From positions 1 to 35,533 of the forward strand of contig JAYPQA010000077.1 in assembly GCA_038131695.1 (NCBI GenBank): DNA of 35,533 nucleotides, written 5' to 3'. Both the position numbers and the translations under genes were made by a program. The notes below the pieces were generated by a model. It did no database searches. It was given only the letters and a program-made list of their open reading frames with translations, and was not told the DNA's origin. Below are positions 1 to 9,116 of the stretch, one piece after another (the stretch's first letter is position 1; each line of letters starts with the position of its first letter). This DNA is from JADHLK01 sp038131695 (GTDB lineage Bacteria; Pseudomonadota; Alphaproteobacteria; Puniceispirillales; Puniceispirillaceae).

Positions 1-918
1 ATCCATATCTGTTGCCCCAAAGCCCATCCCGGCCAGCACCCGCACCAGCTGGGTGAACTGGCTGGTGGCACAGCCCTCTATCGTCCAGTGAAAGGAATTA
101 TGCGGACGCGGGGCAATCTCATTGAACAGCAGCTGGCCCGCCGCGGTGACAAAACTCTCCATCGCCAGCACCCCGACCAGATCAAGCGAATCAGCCAGCT
201 TTGCAACCGCTTGCCGGCCTTCTGCCAGCAGCGCCGCATCACATTCCGCCGGCGCAACCGAGCGGGCCAGAATCCCGTCCTGATGGCTGTTCTGGCTGGC
301 CGGAAAATGACAGAGCTGGCCAGCCGCATCACGGGCCACCAAAAAGCTGATTTCAGCTGAGAAATCGACCAGCCTTTCCAGCACACAGGGCACGCCGCCC
401 ATCTGTTGCCAGATTTTTTCCGCCTCTGCCCGGCTGTCCAGCCTGATCTGGCCCTTGCCGTCATAGCCCATCCGGTCAGTTTTCAAAATCCCCGGCCCAT
501 CCAGCGCGGTGAGCGCATCAGCCAGCTCAGCAGCTGAGGCAACCGGCCAGAAATCCGGCAGTTTGATGCCCAGCTCCGCCGCCAGGGTTTTCTCCGCCTG
601 CCTGCTTTGGGCTATCTGCAAGGCTTTTGCCCCCGGGCTGACCGGCACCAGCTCGCAGAGGCTGGCCAGCGCGCTGGCCGGCACATTTTCAAATTCACAG
701 ACCACCGCCTCTACACCAGCCGCAAATTCTGCCAGCGCCGCCGCATCCTGATAGTCTGCCGTATGTGTGCGAACAGCCAGCTGGCCGGCCGGGCTGTCCA
801 GCGCATCCGGGGCATAAACATGACAGGGGATGCCCAGCTCAGCCGCCGCAATGGCGATCATCCGGCCCAGCTGGCCACTGCCAAGAATGCCAAGTGTGAA
901 GGGCGGGCGGGCGCTCAT
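1..918 (-). CDS. purK: N5-carboxyaminoimidazole ribonucleotide synthase PurK (3' end beyond window)
   Basis: Catalyses the ATP- and bicarbonate-dependent carboxylation of aminoimidazole ribonucleotide in purine synthesis, a cytosolic ATP-grasp enzyme. The frame is open from ATG at 918 to the window edge, about 306 codons of the usual 350-380. It shows the N-terminal nucleotide fold (GILGSGQLGRM, residues 9-19), the ATP-grasp segment KTDRMGYDGKGQ near residue 155 and the NEIAPRPHNS motif near the visible end. The start codon overlaps the stop of purE (ATGA), so the two are translationally coupled. Unlike purE it has no frame damage. Identification is firm; only the last few dozen residues are missing. 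Confidence 0.95.
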   Translation of the reverse strand, partial: MSARPPFTLGILGSGQLGRMIAIAAAELGIPCHVYAPDALDSPAGQLAVRTHTADYQDAAALAEFAAGVEAVVCEFENVPASALASLCELVPVSPGAKALQIAQSRQAEKTLAAELGIKLPDFWPVASAAELADALTALDGPGILKTDRMGYDGKGQIRLDSRAEAEKIWQQMGGVPCVLERLVDFSAEISFLVARDAAGQLCHFPASQNSHQDGILARSVAPAECDAALLAEGRQAVAKLADSLDLVGVLAMESFVTAAGQLLFNEIAPRPHNSFHWTIEGCATSQFTQLVRVLAGMGFGATDMD

Positions 919-1410
919 ATTTTCAGCGGGTCCGGCCGGTCTGCCACCGCCTCGGTCTGGGCGGCCCGAAAAGCATCCAGCCGGGCGGCCAGCGCGCTAT
1001 CCTGCAAGGCCAATATCTGCGCCGCCAGAATACCGGCATTGCGCGCGCCCGGCTTGCCGATGGCCAGCGTGCCGACCGAAGCACTCCCCGGCATCTGAAC
1101 AATCGACAACAGTGAATCCATGCCTTTCAGCGCGGCTGATTCAACCGGCACACCCAGCACCGGCAGGTTACTATGGGCCGCTATCATGCCAGGCAAATGC
1201 GCCGCCCCGCCAGCCCCGCGATAATCACCAACCCCGTCAGCCTGGGCATTGCGGGCAAAATCAGCCAGCCGGTCCGGGGTGGTGGGCAGAGATAATCCGC
1301 ACCTCATGGCTGGCCTCCAGCTGCACCAGAATATCGGCAGCTTCCTGCATGGTTGGCCAGTCCGACTGGCTGCCCATACAAATCACGATTTTTGCAGAGC
1401 CTTGCGCCAT
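915..1410 (-). CDS. purE: N5-carboxyaminoimidazole ribonucleotide mutase PurE (frame interrupted)
   Basis: Converts N5-CAIR to CAIR in purine synthesis, working after PurK. Reading from ATG at 1410 gives a typical PurE N-terminus (IVICMGSQSDWPTM) up to EVRIISAH. There the frame is lost near 1280, where two bases of the expected SAHRTPDRL segment are absent. The downstream frame then carries TPDRLADFARNAQ, HLPGM, LPVGVPVES and QMPGSASVGT-like family motifs to the stop at 915. Near 1217-1226 the expected GVGVIIAGAGG segment reads GVGDYRGAGG because three further bases are missing. These small indels in a normally essential gene suggest sequence error rather than decay. The length of about 165 codons fits the family, and the end overlaps purK. 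Confidence 0.88.
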
Positions 1411-1458
1411 TATGCTGTCACCTCTTTTGCTTTTCTGCTTGCGGGCCTGCCCGGCCGG

Positions 1459-1668
1459 TCAGGCAATAATATCCGGCAATAGTCTGGCCCGCAGACGGAT
1501 AATCTCATCCTTCAGGATCAGCTTGCGTTTTTTTAGCCGTTGCAGCTGCAGCTGGTCAAATGGCTTTTCCTCTGCCAGCCGGGCAATGACATCATCCAGA
1601 TCACGATGTTCTGAAAGCAATTCATCCAGCTTGGCCTGCAAGTCTGTTTTTGGCGTGTCCTGCGTCAC
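1459..1668 (-). CDS. YdcH/DUF465 family small coiled-coil protein
   Basis: A small, highly charged helical protein of 69 residues with the DUF465 pattern: a HRDLDDVIARL helix, a short turn, then LQRLKKRKLILKDEIIRLR. The function of the family is unknown; members are cytosolic and probably oligomeric. The GTG at 1668 is preferred because GGAAAG lies seven bases upstream. A TTG at 1683 would add five residues. It lies 48 bp upstream of purE in the same direction, an arrangement common in alphaproteobacteria, so it may share the purEK transcript. There is no sign of damage. Confidence 0.8.
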   Translation of the reverse strand: MTQDTPKTDLQAKLDELLSEHRDLDDVIARLAEEKPFDQLQLQRLKKRKLILKDEIIRLRARLLPDIIA

Positions 1669-1753
1669 TGCGGGTCTTTCCAATCGTTAAAAACCTGCCT
1701 GCAGCGCTGGCCAGCCTGCTGCTTGCCCGAATCAGCGAACAGCCCGGCCCACC

Positions 1754-2320
1754 TCAGGGCAGCTCAGACAGATTTTCCACCTGTTCTTCACTGGCGCGCG
1801 GCTGGCCCCCTGCCTTTTCAATGGCGGCATTCAGGTCTGTCTGGCTGCACAGCCCCAGCATCGCCGGATGCTTGGCGGTAATGTTGGAGATATTCCAATG
1901 TGTGCGGTCGCGCACCTTGCCAATGGTTTCCTTGGTAGTGCCGATCAACTTGCCAATCTGGGCATCGGTCAATTCCGGGTGATGCTTGATCAGCCAGGCT
2001 ATCGCATCCGGCTTGTCACCGCGGCGGGCCACCGGCACATAGCGCGGCCCCTTGGTGCGCAGGGTCGGAGCCGGCAAATGTGACTGGGACAGCACCAGCC
2101 TGGCTTCCGGGTCTGCCTCACAGCGCTGAATTTCCTCAGCTGAGAGCTGGTTATTCTGGATCGGATCATAGCCCTGGATACCGCCGCTCACCTCGCCATC
2201 CGCGATGGCCTGAACTTCCAGATGGTGCAAGTCACAAAAATCGCCAATCTGTTCAAAGGTCAGCGCGGTATTGTCAATAAGCCAGACGGCGGTTGCCTTT
2301 GGCATCAGCAATTGTGTCAT
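1754..2320 (-). CDS. DUF1013 family transcriptional regulator (TrcR-type)
   Basis: A 188-residue cytosolic protein of the DUF1013 family, restricted to alphaproteobacteria and named in some annotations as the cell-cycle regulator TrcR. That name is recalled, not derived here. The N-terminal half resembles a sigma-like helical fold (TALTFEQIGDFCDLHHLEVQ). The C-terminal half holds a clear helix-turn-helix segment near residues 105-145 (PELTDAQIGKLIGTT, then TIGKVRDRTHW). It starts at ATG 2320 and is intact. It is monocistronic in appearance, with a good promoter upstream at 2412-2441. Its DNA target cannot be read from the sequence. Confidence 0.82.
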   Translation of the reverse strand: MTQLLMPKATAVWLIDNTALTFEQIGDFCDLHHLEVQAIADGEVSGGIQGYDPIQNNQLSAEEIQRCEADPEARLVLSQSHLPAPTLRTKGPRYVPVARRGDKPDAIAWLIKHHPELTDAQIGKLIGTTKETIGKVRDRTHWNISNITAKHPAMLGLCSQTDLNAAIEKAGGQPRASEEQVENLSELP

Positions 2321-2411
2321 CGATTCAGTCTTTCAAAAATGACGGCCAAAACTTTCGGCCCGAAAATAAGGGGTTGGCCCGGGCCACGCCTTGTCGGCCC
2401 GCTTGCCTCAG

Positions 2412-2441
2412 CTTATATAGTCCTCTGCAACCGTTTTGCAA
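2412..2441 (-). promoter_or_regulatory. Candidate sigma70 promoter for the DUF1013 regulator
   Basis: On the minus strand a TTGCAA element (2436-2441) is followed after 18 bases by TATAAG (2412-2417). The ATG of the DUF1013 gene lies about 90 bases downstream. Spacing and hexamers fit a housekeeping promoter and resemble the promoter proposed for rpsT. The prediction rests on pattern only. Confidence 0.45.
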
Positions 2442-2494
2442 AGACCTGGCGTGCAATGCAGGCCCTTATTGCCAGCCAAAGACCGCAGGGCCGT

Positions 2495-3400
2495 CTATTT
2501 CGGCTGCTGTTTTTGGCTTGGCAGGGGCCGCATCCAGTCCGGGATCGCCAGCTCCAGCGGCTGGCCATCCTCCAGACCCAGCTGCTGGCCCGCCTCAGCG
2601 GCCGCTATCGCCTCCAGCCTGAGGCTGGCCAGACCCAGCCAGCCGCTATCCGTTGCCACGCAGGACAAAAGCTGGCCAACCTGCTTTCCGGCTTGCAAAA
2701 CCGGGCTTTGGCCGGTCAAGTCCGGAGCGGCCCGGACCGGCACAATGCGCCGCTTGACCAGCCCGCGCCAGCGCGTTCTTGCGGTCACTTCCTGGCCGAT
2801 ATAGCAGCCCTTTTCAAAATCAACCGCGCCCAGCTGATCCAGCCCGGCCTCCAGCATCAACGCCCGGTCCGGGGTCAGATTAGCCGCCCCTTCAGGCACT
2901 CCGGCCGCGATTCGCAGCCCCTGCCAGACTGCCTCCTCCTGCTCGGCAAAACCGGGCGGACAGGCCAGCTGGTCCGATCCCGCCACCAGCAGGCTGCCAA
3001 GGCCAGGCTGGCGCTGATCCGCAAAGACAAAAACGCCCTGCGAATTTTCAGGCCGGGTCTCATAATGATAAATCTGGGCCGCGCTGAACGGGGTCACCGC
3101 CTCTATGACCAGCGGCCGGCGCAACCGGTAGAGGCGCAGCTTGCCGGCCAGCCGTGGGGCCTGTCGGATTCGGTAACCAGCCAAAACAGCGTTTCGGACA
3201 GCCGCAAACCTCACATATCAAACAGTATCCGCCCCTGCGGGCTGAGCAGCAGGCTGGTGTCATCCGGCCTTCGGCAGGGTCTGGTTGGGCGGTCAGAATA
3301 TCATTTAGGAACAGCCCGGCCTCCGGCCCGCTCACCTCAGGGCAGCCAGATCCGGGCGGGGCAAAAATCCGGCAGTTTTGCGCGTCGCATCTGTGCTCAT
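2495..3400 (-). CDS. ygfZ: YgfZ/GcvT-type folate-binding protein (frame interrupted)
   Basis: YgfZ proteins help repair or maintain Fe-S enzymes using folate. The C-terminal two thirds is open and has the diagnostic motif KGCYIGQEV near plus-strand position 2800, followed by TARTRWRG. The N-terminus starts best at ATG 3400, reading MSTDATRKTAGFLPRPDLAAL. It continues only by switching frame near 3335 (VSGPEAGLFLNDILTAQ), near 3270 (DDTSLLLSPQGRILFDM), and again near 3155 into the long frame. One in-frame TGA also lies at about 3211-3213. Pieced together, the protein is about 300 residues with normal family order. Three frame changes in 250 bases point to poor sequence here, though real decay is possible. 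Confidence 0.8.
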
Positions 3401-3415
3401 TGGGCGGCGGCCCTT

Positions 3416-3896
3416 TCAACCTGGCCTTGATAGCGGGCGACATAAAAATGCCGCTCCTTTGCCCAAAAACAGCGTTTTCGTCCGGGATGACCGCATAAAA
3501 CCATCCTGCGGCTGGAAATGAAAGAGTTGCCGACAGCCCATCCAGCGCACCCAGAGCCGGTCTTCAGCGATCTCTATCTTGCCGACCGGGCGCGAGGAAA
3601 CGCGGATTTTCGGGATGCTGGCCGCAAACACTGGCGGCTGCGCGCGACAGGCGGTTTCTTCTGAGCCGCGATTGCGCAGATAGAAAAAGTCCCCGTCAAT
3701 CACCTCAAACCCTCATCATCAAACATCTGGCAGCCATCTTCAGGCGGGCCATGCGGCGGGAAAATTCACAAGTGAACCAGACCCCGTTCCAGACCCGGTT
3801 ACGCGCCGCTTGATCTGGCTTGCCCTGATCAGCGCTGGCTGGCACCAGCATGGCCGCCGCCAGCAAAAGCACCCCGCCAGCCCACAGGACGGCCAT
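3416..3896 (-). CDS. Small secreted protein of unknown function (frame interrupted)
   Basis: I do not recognise this family. Starting at ATG 3896 there is a convincing signal peptide (hydrophobic AVLWAGGVLLLAAAM, then cleavage near PASA-DQ). A mature part of about 135 residues follows, with four cysteines (WFTCEF, DGCQMF, TACRAQ, MGCRQL) that could pair in the periplasm. Two frame changes near 3712-3745 are needed to join the halves; after joining, the sequence reads MFDDEGFEVIDGDFFYLRN without interruption. The stop at 3416 sits just upstream of the ygfZ start. The last 25 residues look atypical, so a further frame error near 3490 is possible. It lies between ygfZ and an MFS gene on the same strand. 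Confidence 0.5.
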
Positions 3897-3981
3897 CGGC
3901 CTGTCAGCATCTGAAAAGCATCTCCCATGCCCTAATATGGGGCAGGCCCGGCGCAGATTGCAACCTCCTTGCGCCAGGAAA

Positions 3982-5217
3982 TTAGCGCGCACGATAGACC
4001 CGCCTGCCCAAAAGATTGAACCAGATAAAGGCCGCCGAGACCGGCAGGGCCGCGATCAGCCCGACCAGCCCCATCAACAGGCCGAGGCCCGCCCCGGCAT
4101 CTATCATCACCCCCATCAGCATGGGCGAGACCGCACTGGACAGCACCGTGACAGGCAGGATAAGCGCCCGGATCTCCCCCAGCTTTTCCGTGCCATAGCG
4201 TTCGGCCAACAAGGCATTCATCATCGCCCCGGTCATGCCCGCAGCCAGACCGAAACTGATAAAAAACAGCCACAACCCGGCTGTCCCCGGAACCAGCCAC
4301 AGACCGAGCGGGGCAACCGCCAGCCCAGCCTGGCTGAAGGCGGCCAGATGCTGGGCCGAAAACCGGTCAATCAGCCAGCCAGCCGCCAGCGCGCCAAAAA
4401 CCGCCGCCAGCGCATAGAGCCCGTAATGCGCGCCCCAGACCAACAGCGCAACCCCGCGCGCCTCTGCCAAAAAAATCTGGTGAAAGAACAGGCCGGTAAT
4501 CACAAAGCTGGGCATCGCAACCAGCCACAGGATAATCCCCCGAAAAACCGGGTCCGCCAGCATCTGGCGCCGGTTCAGGCTGGCTGGCTGCTGGACCGTA
4601 TCCGCAGCAGAACCAGGCCGGCCCAGACCATCTTGCAATTCGGTCCGGCGCGTCAGGGCAGGCAGGAAGGGGACCAGCGCCAGCCAGGAAAACACCGCCA
4701 GCCCGGCCCAGAGCAAACGCCAATCCAGCAGCGCGAGCAACGCGACCACACTGGCCGGGCCAATCGATTCCGCCAGATGGATACCGAGGCTGGAGATCGC
4801 CAGCGCCCGCCCCCTGGCCGCCCGATAGCGGCGCGCCATCGCCGTTGCATAAACATGATAGGACATCCCCTGACCAAAAAGCCGCAACAAATACAGCCCG
4901 ATAACCAGCATCCAGACAGTCTGCACAGAGGCAAAAAACAGCGCCGCCAGCGCCAGCCCGGTCAAGGTATAAAAGCTCAGCCGCGGCACCGAGACCGTAT
5001 CCGCCAGCTTGCCCAGCCAGAACAGCGTAATCGCAGAGGCAATCGTCGCCGCCGCATACCAGCTGCCAAAACTGCCATGGCTGAGGCTGAGGGCCTCTCT
5101 GATTTGCGGCGAGAAAAGCGAGATGAAAAAAGTCTGGCCGAGCGAGGAGAAAAAGCTCATCAACAGCCCATAGAGCAGAAACCGCCATTCGGCGCGCAGA
5201 AATGCCAGACTGCCCAT
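3982..5217 (-). CDS. MFS transporter
   Basis: A 411-residue inner-membrane protein with about twelve hydrophobic segments. The major facilitator family signature after helix 2 reads WLGKLADTVSVPRL near residue 70. A second related loop follows the central region (AAGWLIDRFSAQH near residue 290). The substrate is not evident; it resembles uncharacterised alphaproteobacterial MFS proteins. ATG 5217 is preferred over an upstream start at 5259 because GGGGAGG precedes it closely and the first helix begins soon after. It is intact and lies upstream of the small secreted protein on the same strand. Confidence 0.85.
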   Translation of the reverse strand: MGSLAFLRAEWRFLLYGLLMSFFSSLGQTFFISLFSPQIREALSLSHGSFGSWYAAATIASAITLFWLGKLADTVSVPRLSFYTLTGLALAALFFASVQTVWMLVIGLYLLRLFGQGMSYHVYATAMARRYRAARGRALAISSLGIHLAESIGPASVVALLALLDWRLLWAGLAVFSWLALVPFLPALTRRTELQDGLGRPGSAADTVQQPASLNRRQMLADPVFRGIILWLVAMPSFVITGLFFHQIFLAEARGVALLVWGAHYGLYALAAVFGALAAGWLIDRFSAQHLAAFSQAGLAVAPLGLWLVPGTAGLWLFFISFGLAAGMTGAMMNALLAERYGTEKLGEIRALILPVTVLSSAVSPMLMGVMIDAGAGLGLLMGLVGLIAALPVSAAFIWFNLLGRRVYRAR

Positions 5218-5352
5218 TGCCTCCCCTTTCTTGCCTGTGATGTGGCCCGGAATCAGCAAAATCGGCCCGAAACAGGCGGGCGGATAATCCCGGCCGCGAC
5301 GGGCTGCGTATCATCTCATATCAGTATCCTGTCTGTTTGCAAAAAGGATTTC

Positions 5353-5962
5353 ATGGCAATGTCTGCTTTTACCCGTTTGATCCCGGTCTTTGCCCTGCTG
5401 GCGTTTTTGGGCGCTGGCCTCACCGCCTGTGCCAGCCGCCCGGCCAGCGATTTCGCCGCGGCCACGCCAGAGCTGGTGCTGGAGGAATTTTTCCCCGGCA
5501 GAACGGTCGCCTATGGCATTTTTGAAGACCGGTTCGGGGATTTGCGCCGCCGCTTCCGGGTGGAAATAGACGGGCGGATAGAAGGCGGCGATCTGATTTT
5601 GGATGAACGCTTTATCTATGATGATGGCGAGCAGCAACAGCGCATCTGGACCATCACCCCGTCCAGGGCCGCTGATGGCAGCCGCCTCTATCAGGGACGC
5701 GCCGCCGATGTGATCGGCCTTGCCGATGGCAGCGCGGCAGGCCCGGCCCTGAATTGGAGCTATGAGGTCGGGCTGGCGATTGGCGGGCGCATCTGGGAGG
5801 TGCGGTTTGATGACTGGATTTACCAGCTGGATGAAAATGTCGCCCTGAACCGCGCGCGGGTCAGCAAATGGGGATTGGAGCTCGGCACGGCCAACGCTGG
5901 TCTTTCTGCGCCCAGGGCCGCCATATGCATTCCCCGCCCCTGAACCTGGAGGGAGCTGGTAA
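5353..5962 (+). CDS. DUF3833 family lipoprotein (probable C-terminal frameshift)
   Basis: A periplasmic lipoprotein of the DUF3833 family, whose function is unknown. It starts at ATG 5353, after AAAAAGGA. It has a lipoprotein signal with lipobox LTAC near residue 26, followed by VLEEFFPGRTVAYGIFEDRFG. The conserved family stretches VRFDDWIYQLDENVALNRA and SKWGLELG follow. The original frame ends at 5943 with an unlikely tail. Shifting one base near 5902 gives TLVFLRPGPPYAF and a stop at 5962, which better matches the hydrophobic strand expected at the end of the family, so I give 5962 as the end. It is the only plus-strand gene in the first 19 kb and converges with the unidentified region at 5989. 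Confidence 0.8.
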
Positions 5963-5988
5963 GGGGCAGCGCAAATCAGCGCCCTTCC

Positions 5989-6735
5989 TCACCTCAGATA
6001 GCGGGCCAACGCCTCAGTGACCAGCGCGCGTTGGGGTTTCGCATATGGGCCAGACTGGCCGCCGGTAATGCTGAGACGCGCCGGGCCGGAAGAAAAACTG
6101 CCCTTGCAGAGTTTCTCCGGCGCGATTCCCTGTTCGCAACGCTCCAGCCAGTATCAACAGCTCTCGATTCGTATTCCCAGACTGTCCCACGCACGCCTTC
6201 ATAAAGATCAAATCGCGGATAAACCAAGACCCGGCTTCAAACAGGCGTTTATCTCAGCGCTGTAATCCTGGAATCGGCATAGCCCCAATAATGCAAATGG
6301 TCTGCCACCATATCATCTCCCCGGAATAACGACCATAACAAATATCGACCAGCGGGTCTGGGGCGTTGCCTGCACGTCTTGGCTGTGACCAAATCGGGGC
6401 TGCGACCGGACCTTCGAATGTTCCTGTTCCCCAAGCTAGGGCAATCCGGTCGCATCCGCAAAAGAATCCGATGCAGAAGTTAGCCCAGCTTATGGCATCG
6501 CCAGCATAATCTCAGTCTGGACGGAGTGTTTGCCAAAGGCAAAACATTTGTGTAATTTACTGAGCGATAAAGCCCTGATCCACTTGGAGAATTGCGTCAA
6601 CGATCAGCAATAGCACGGCATGAATTTGGATGCCCTGATTCATGTAATAGCGAGTGAAATGCCCTCGACACCATTTTGGGACATCTCTGATACGCCTCAT
6701 GCTGCTCGGTTCTGTCGATCCCTGATCAGTCATGC
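5989..6735 (-). other. Damaged, unidentified coding stretch
   Basis: I cannot name a gene here. On the minus strand, protein-like segments appear in different frames. The end is natural: GGQSGPYAKPQRALVTEALA runs to a TGA at 5989. Upstream of it lie VADHLHYWGYADSRITAL and KRLFEAGSWFIRDLIFM, and near 6520-6650 RYYMNQGIQIHAVLLLIVDA and KLHKCFAFGKHSVQTEIM. Codon use resembles neighbouring genes, so these are probably one or two real genes broken by many small indels. Possible identities, including a transcriptional regulator closing the iol operon, are speculation. The plus strand has only short open frames with no family resemblance. Confidence 0.35.
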
Positions 6736-6903
6736 CAGGATGAGAGGTCCACGCGAATGATTTTCAGAATTTCTTTACCAAGATAGGTCAAATAGACACT
6801 TGACCATGCTGGGTGCTGCGCAACCGAGGATATGATTTGCGGGATCAACGCCAGCCGACCGACTGGCATAAACAGAATATGCCAGAAAAGATTGTCTGTC
6901 TGC

Positions 6904-6938
6904 ACTGGCTGGCCCCAAACTTGGTTCGGCCAGCCAGT
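6904..6938 (-). terminator. Stem-loop downstream of the SET-domain gene
   Basis: A perfect 11-base inverted repeat, ACTGGCTGGCC at 6904-6914 and GGCCAGCCAGT at 6928-6938, encloses a 13-base loop. It lies about 45 bases beyond the stop of the SET-domain gene. No T-tract follows on the minus strand, so it may be an mRNA-stabilising or weak terminating hairpin rather than a standard intrinsic terminator. Confidence 0.4.
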
Positions 6939-6981
6939 CGAATGGTTTTGGTGACTAGTGTTTCCTAATGCAGGGCGCCAC

Positions 6982-7339
6982 TCATTCTGGCCAGGTGCGC
7001 CAATATTCCTCGCCATAATCTGAAAAATCTCGGCGCCTTTGGCAATCGGCTCAGCAGCGGTGATCCGCACAAAGCGGTTATCCCCTTCATCAATCTGCCA
7101 TTCGGCATTGGACAGCGAAGGCGTGGTTATAAAGCATCCCGCAGCCCATCAGAATCAGATACTCATTGGGATCATCCGGGCTGGTGAACAGATAGTCATT
7201 CAGCCGGTTCACCTCTTGCAGATCATCATCATCGATCACCAGATAGGCACAGCGCTCAATCAGCCCGCCCGCCGAGTATGTCTTCGATGGCAAACACGCC
7301 CAGCCCGTGAATCGAAGAATCGCGCACCTCTATGGTCAT
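6982..7339 (-). pseudogene. Small SET-domain protein (frame interrupted)
   Basis: Bacterial SET-domain proteins are putative lysine methyltransferases using S-adenosylmethionine; substrates are mostly unknown. From ATG 7339 the protein reads MTIEVRDSSIHGLGVFAIED, the usual SET opening. In other frames it continues as RCAYLVIDDDDLQEVNRLNDY, YLILMGCGMLYNHA, then FVRITAAEPIAKGAEIF. The closing DYGEEYWRTWPE runs to a TGA at 6982. The core NHA and D-YG motifs of SET folds are present, giving roughly 119 residues, a minimal single domain. At least three indels are needed to join it, so it is either poorly sequenced or decayed. It is last in line after the class II aldolase, 140 bp downstream. Confidence 0.65.
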
Positions 7340-7479
7340 CTGTTTTCTCGCTTGCGATATGTGGGATAATAGAACCAAAGGATGCTCCTTGGTGGGGTCA
7401 TCATGTAATATGCCACACAATCGATCCGGCGCAGGTTCAGGCTTTGCCCCAGTCCGCGAGTATGAAATCCGGCTGCAAG

Positions 7480-8271
7480 TCAGGCACGCAAGGAGCGCAA
7501 AATGCCGACAGCCTGTTGCAGCTCCGGCATGTGAGAGAGAGGCGAGATTTCCAGCCGGTCGAAAGGCATCGGGTTAGCCGCCAGATAGCGGCGCAGGCCC
7601 CAGCTGGCGCAACTCAGTGCCAATATTGAATTTGCTGACCAGCCGGCCGGCTGCCAGCCGGGCGCGCAGAGAGCGCAACAATACCAGAACCGCCATGCAG
7701 CACCAGCGCCACTGTCCTATTGCCGCGATTTCGGCTGGCCTGCCCTCATCAATCACGGCCTGCTTGCCAGTCTGCAGATGCACATGTTGCCGACCGAAAC
7801 TGCCAGCGCATCCGCCCGGTTTCTGCAACGAACCGGCCAGCCTCTGCAGGTCAGTCATCGCAGGGCAGCCCTTCCCTGACGCGTGAGCAAATCCTAACTC
7901 AGCCTCAATTGAGGCGCCAGCTGTGAGCCAGTTCAGCTGTGCCTGGCGAGTCAGCGCGATATTATACGCGGGCCATCTCAGGCCGTCAATCATCGCCGAG
8001 CGAAGCCGCGTTCCAGCGCTGTTTGATCTCATCTATTCTTTTGCCAATCCAGATGACGACCAGCGCCTCGCGCTGTCAGCAATGACTCAGCGAGCCGGCC
8101 CAGTATCGGCAAGGGTATGGCGCCGACCGGCCTGCAAGATTACCGGACCAATCGGCCGTCTCGGCAGCCAGCACATAGCTTTTGGCATCACTCGACCTAC
8201 CACCAGCCCGGCGACGCCATGGCCGCCAGCCCGCGCCCTGGTCAGAATATCAGCAGTCCGGCAAGCGGCAT
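7480..8271 (-). pseudogene. Class II (metal-dependent) ketose-bisphosphate aldolase, IolJ/GatY-like (frame interrupted)
   Basis: Class II aldolases cleave phosphorylated keto sugars or acids to dihydroxyacetone phosphate plus an aldehyde. In the inositol pathway IolJ yields malonate semialdehyde. The gene begins at ATG 8271, ten bases after AAGGAGG. Family pieces appear in several frames: LTRARAGGHGVAGLVV, YNIALTRQA, SIEAELGFA, AVIDEGR, the metal/phosphate motif LVLHGGSGI near 7690, and KFNIGTELRQ near 7610. The end LQQAVGILRSLRA stops at 7480. Joined, it is about 264 residues, normal for the family. The expected central HLDHA region is scrambled. Many indels separate the pieces, so sequence quality or decay must be settled. 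It follows the IolB-like gene by 15 bases. Confidence 0.7.
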
Positions 8272-8286
8272 GGGCCTTGGCCCTCC

Positions 8287-9116
8287 TTATTGAATTTGGC
8301 AATCCATATCCTTGATGCCGGGGATTGTCTCAATCTGCCAGGCATGTTCGGAGCTGAAATATTGCACCATTAGGCGCTGCGACAGGCCGCCCAGAATGGG
8401 TAATGTGACTCTCATAGCCCGGCGCGGCGTACAGGGATGATAGCCTGCCGGAATCCCAAGCTGGACCTGACCAGATGAAAGCCTCTCCAGCGTGCCGTCA
8501 CCGGTTGCAATAGCTGCAGGTAAAGCCATGATCGGGCCAGAGCAAGAGTATAGACCTCATCATGGCGGCTTTCCTCCAGGCAGCCTGTCTGTATCATCAC
8601 TTGTGCGGCGGGAAGCCGGACCAAGCTATCCACGGCACCGACCGTGAACAGCTCAGAGACCAGAAGCCGTCCGACCTGGCCAATATGCGTCCCAAAATAT
8701 GCCCGATCTTGCGATGCGTCTTGGTTCTCAGACCCATATTGCACCAGATCAAGGCTGTCCGCACGCACCGCAAAGGGGCTCAACACCTCATCAAAGCGGG
8801 CCCCGGCAATGAAAATCTCAGCCGCTTCGCTGCGACAGGCAATGGTGGCTTCGGCGCCGCTGGGAATATAGACTCCCTCCGGCTCGCCATCCCAGACATC
8901 TGCCCCGCGCCCGCCCAGCTTTTCCACCGTCAGGCTGCCGGTCAGCACATCAACCAGCCCGGTCGCCGGCACGATACAGGTCTCATAGCCCGGCACCGCA
9001 TAGGTAAATTGCTCATTCTGCTTCAGCTTGACAATATTGAAATAGACCAGCGGCACCTCTGGATGATGGGCGGCAATAACCGGCTTGTTTTCATTGTCAT
9101 AAGGCGGGAAATACAT
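8287..9116 (-). CDS. Second IolB/KduI-type sugar-acid isomerase (C-terminal half frame-shifted)
   Basis: A paralogue of 5-deoxyglucuronate isomerase, a cupin enzyme. The first 175 residues are open from ATG 9116 (MYFPPYDNENKPV). After GTHIGQVGRLLVSELF the frame fails near 8590-8630. Restoring a few bases there gives WSGFPPHK then DRLPEESRHDEVYT, the paired metal-binding pattern of IolB. The rest reads through TLQLLQP, AGYHP, LPILGG and SSEHAWQIETIPG to TAA at 8287. Total length is about 276 residues. It differs clearly from the other IolB at 11953-12750, so it is not a recent duplicate. Its ATG overlaps the stop of the PfkB kinase gene (TGATG), implying coupled translation and a shared pathway. 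Confidence 0.72.

Noticed and set aside
3850..5330. Long plus-strand open frame antiparallel to the MFS gene
   Set aside because: It is rich in Gln, Arg and Pro with no family resemblance, as expected for the opposite strand of a G+C-rich gene; only its last part, from 5353, is a real gene.
6500..6735. LacI-type regulator helix-turn-helix
   Set aside because: A segment beginning MRRIRDV hinted at the start of a LacI family protein, but the following frames do not give the rest of the motif even after allowing indels.
6618..6758. Short plus-strand open frame starting at ATG 6618
   Set aside because: It is under 50 codons, has no clear ribosome site, and lies opposite minus-strand segments with codon use like the neighbouring genes.
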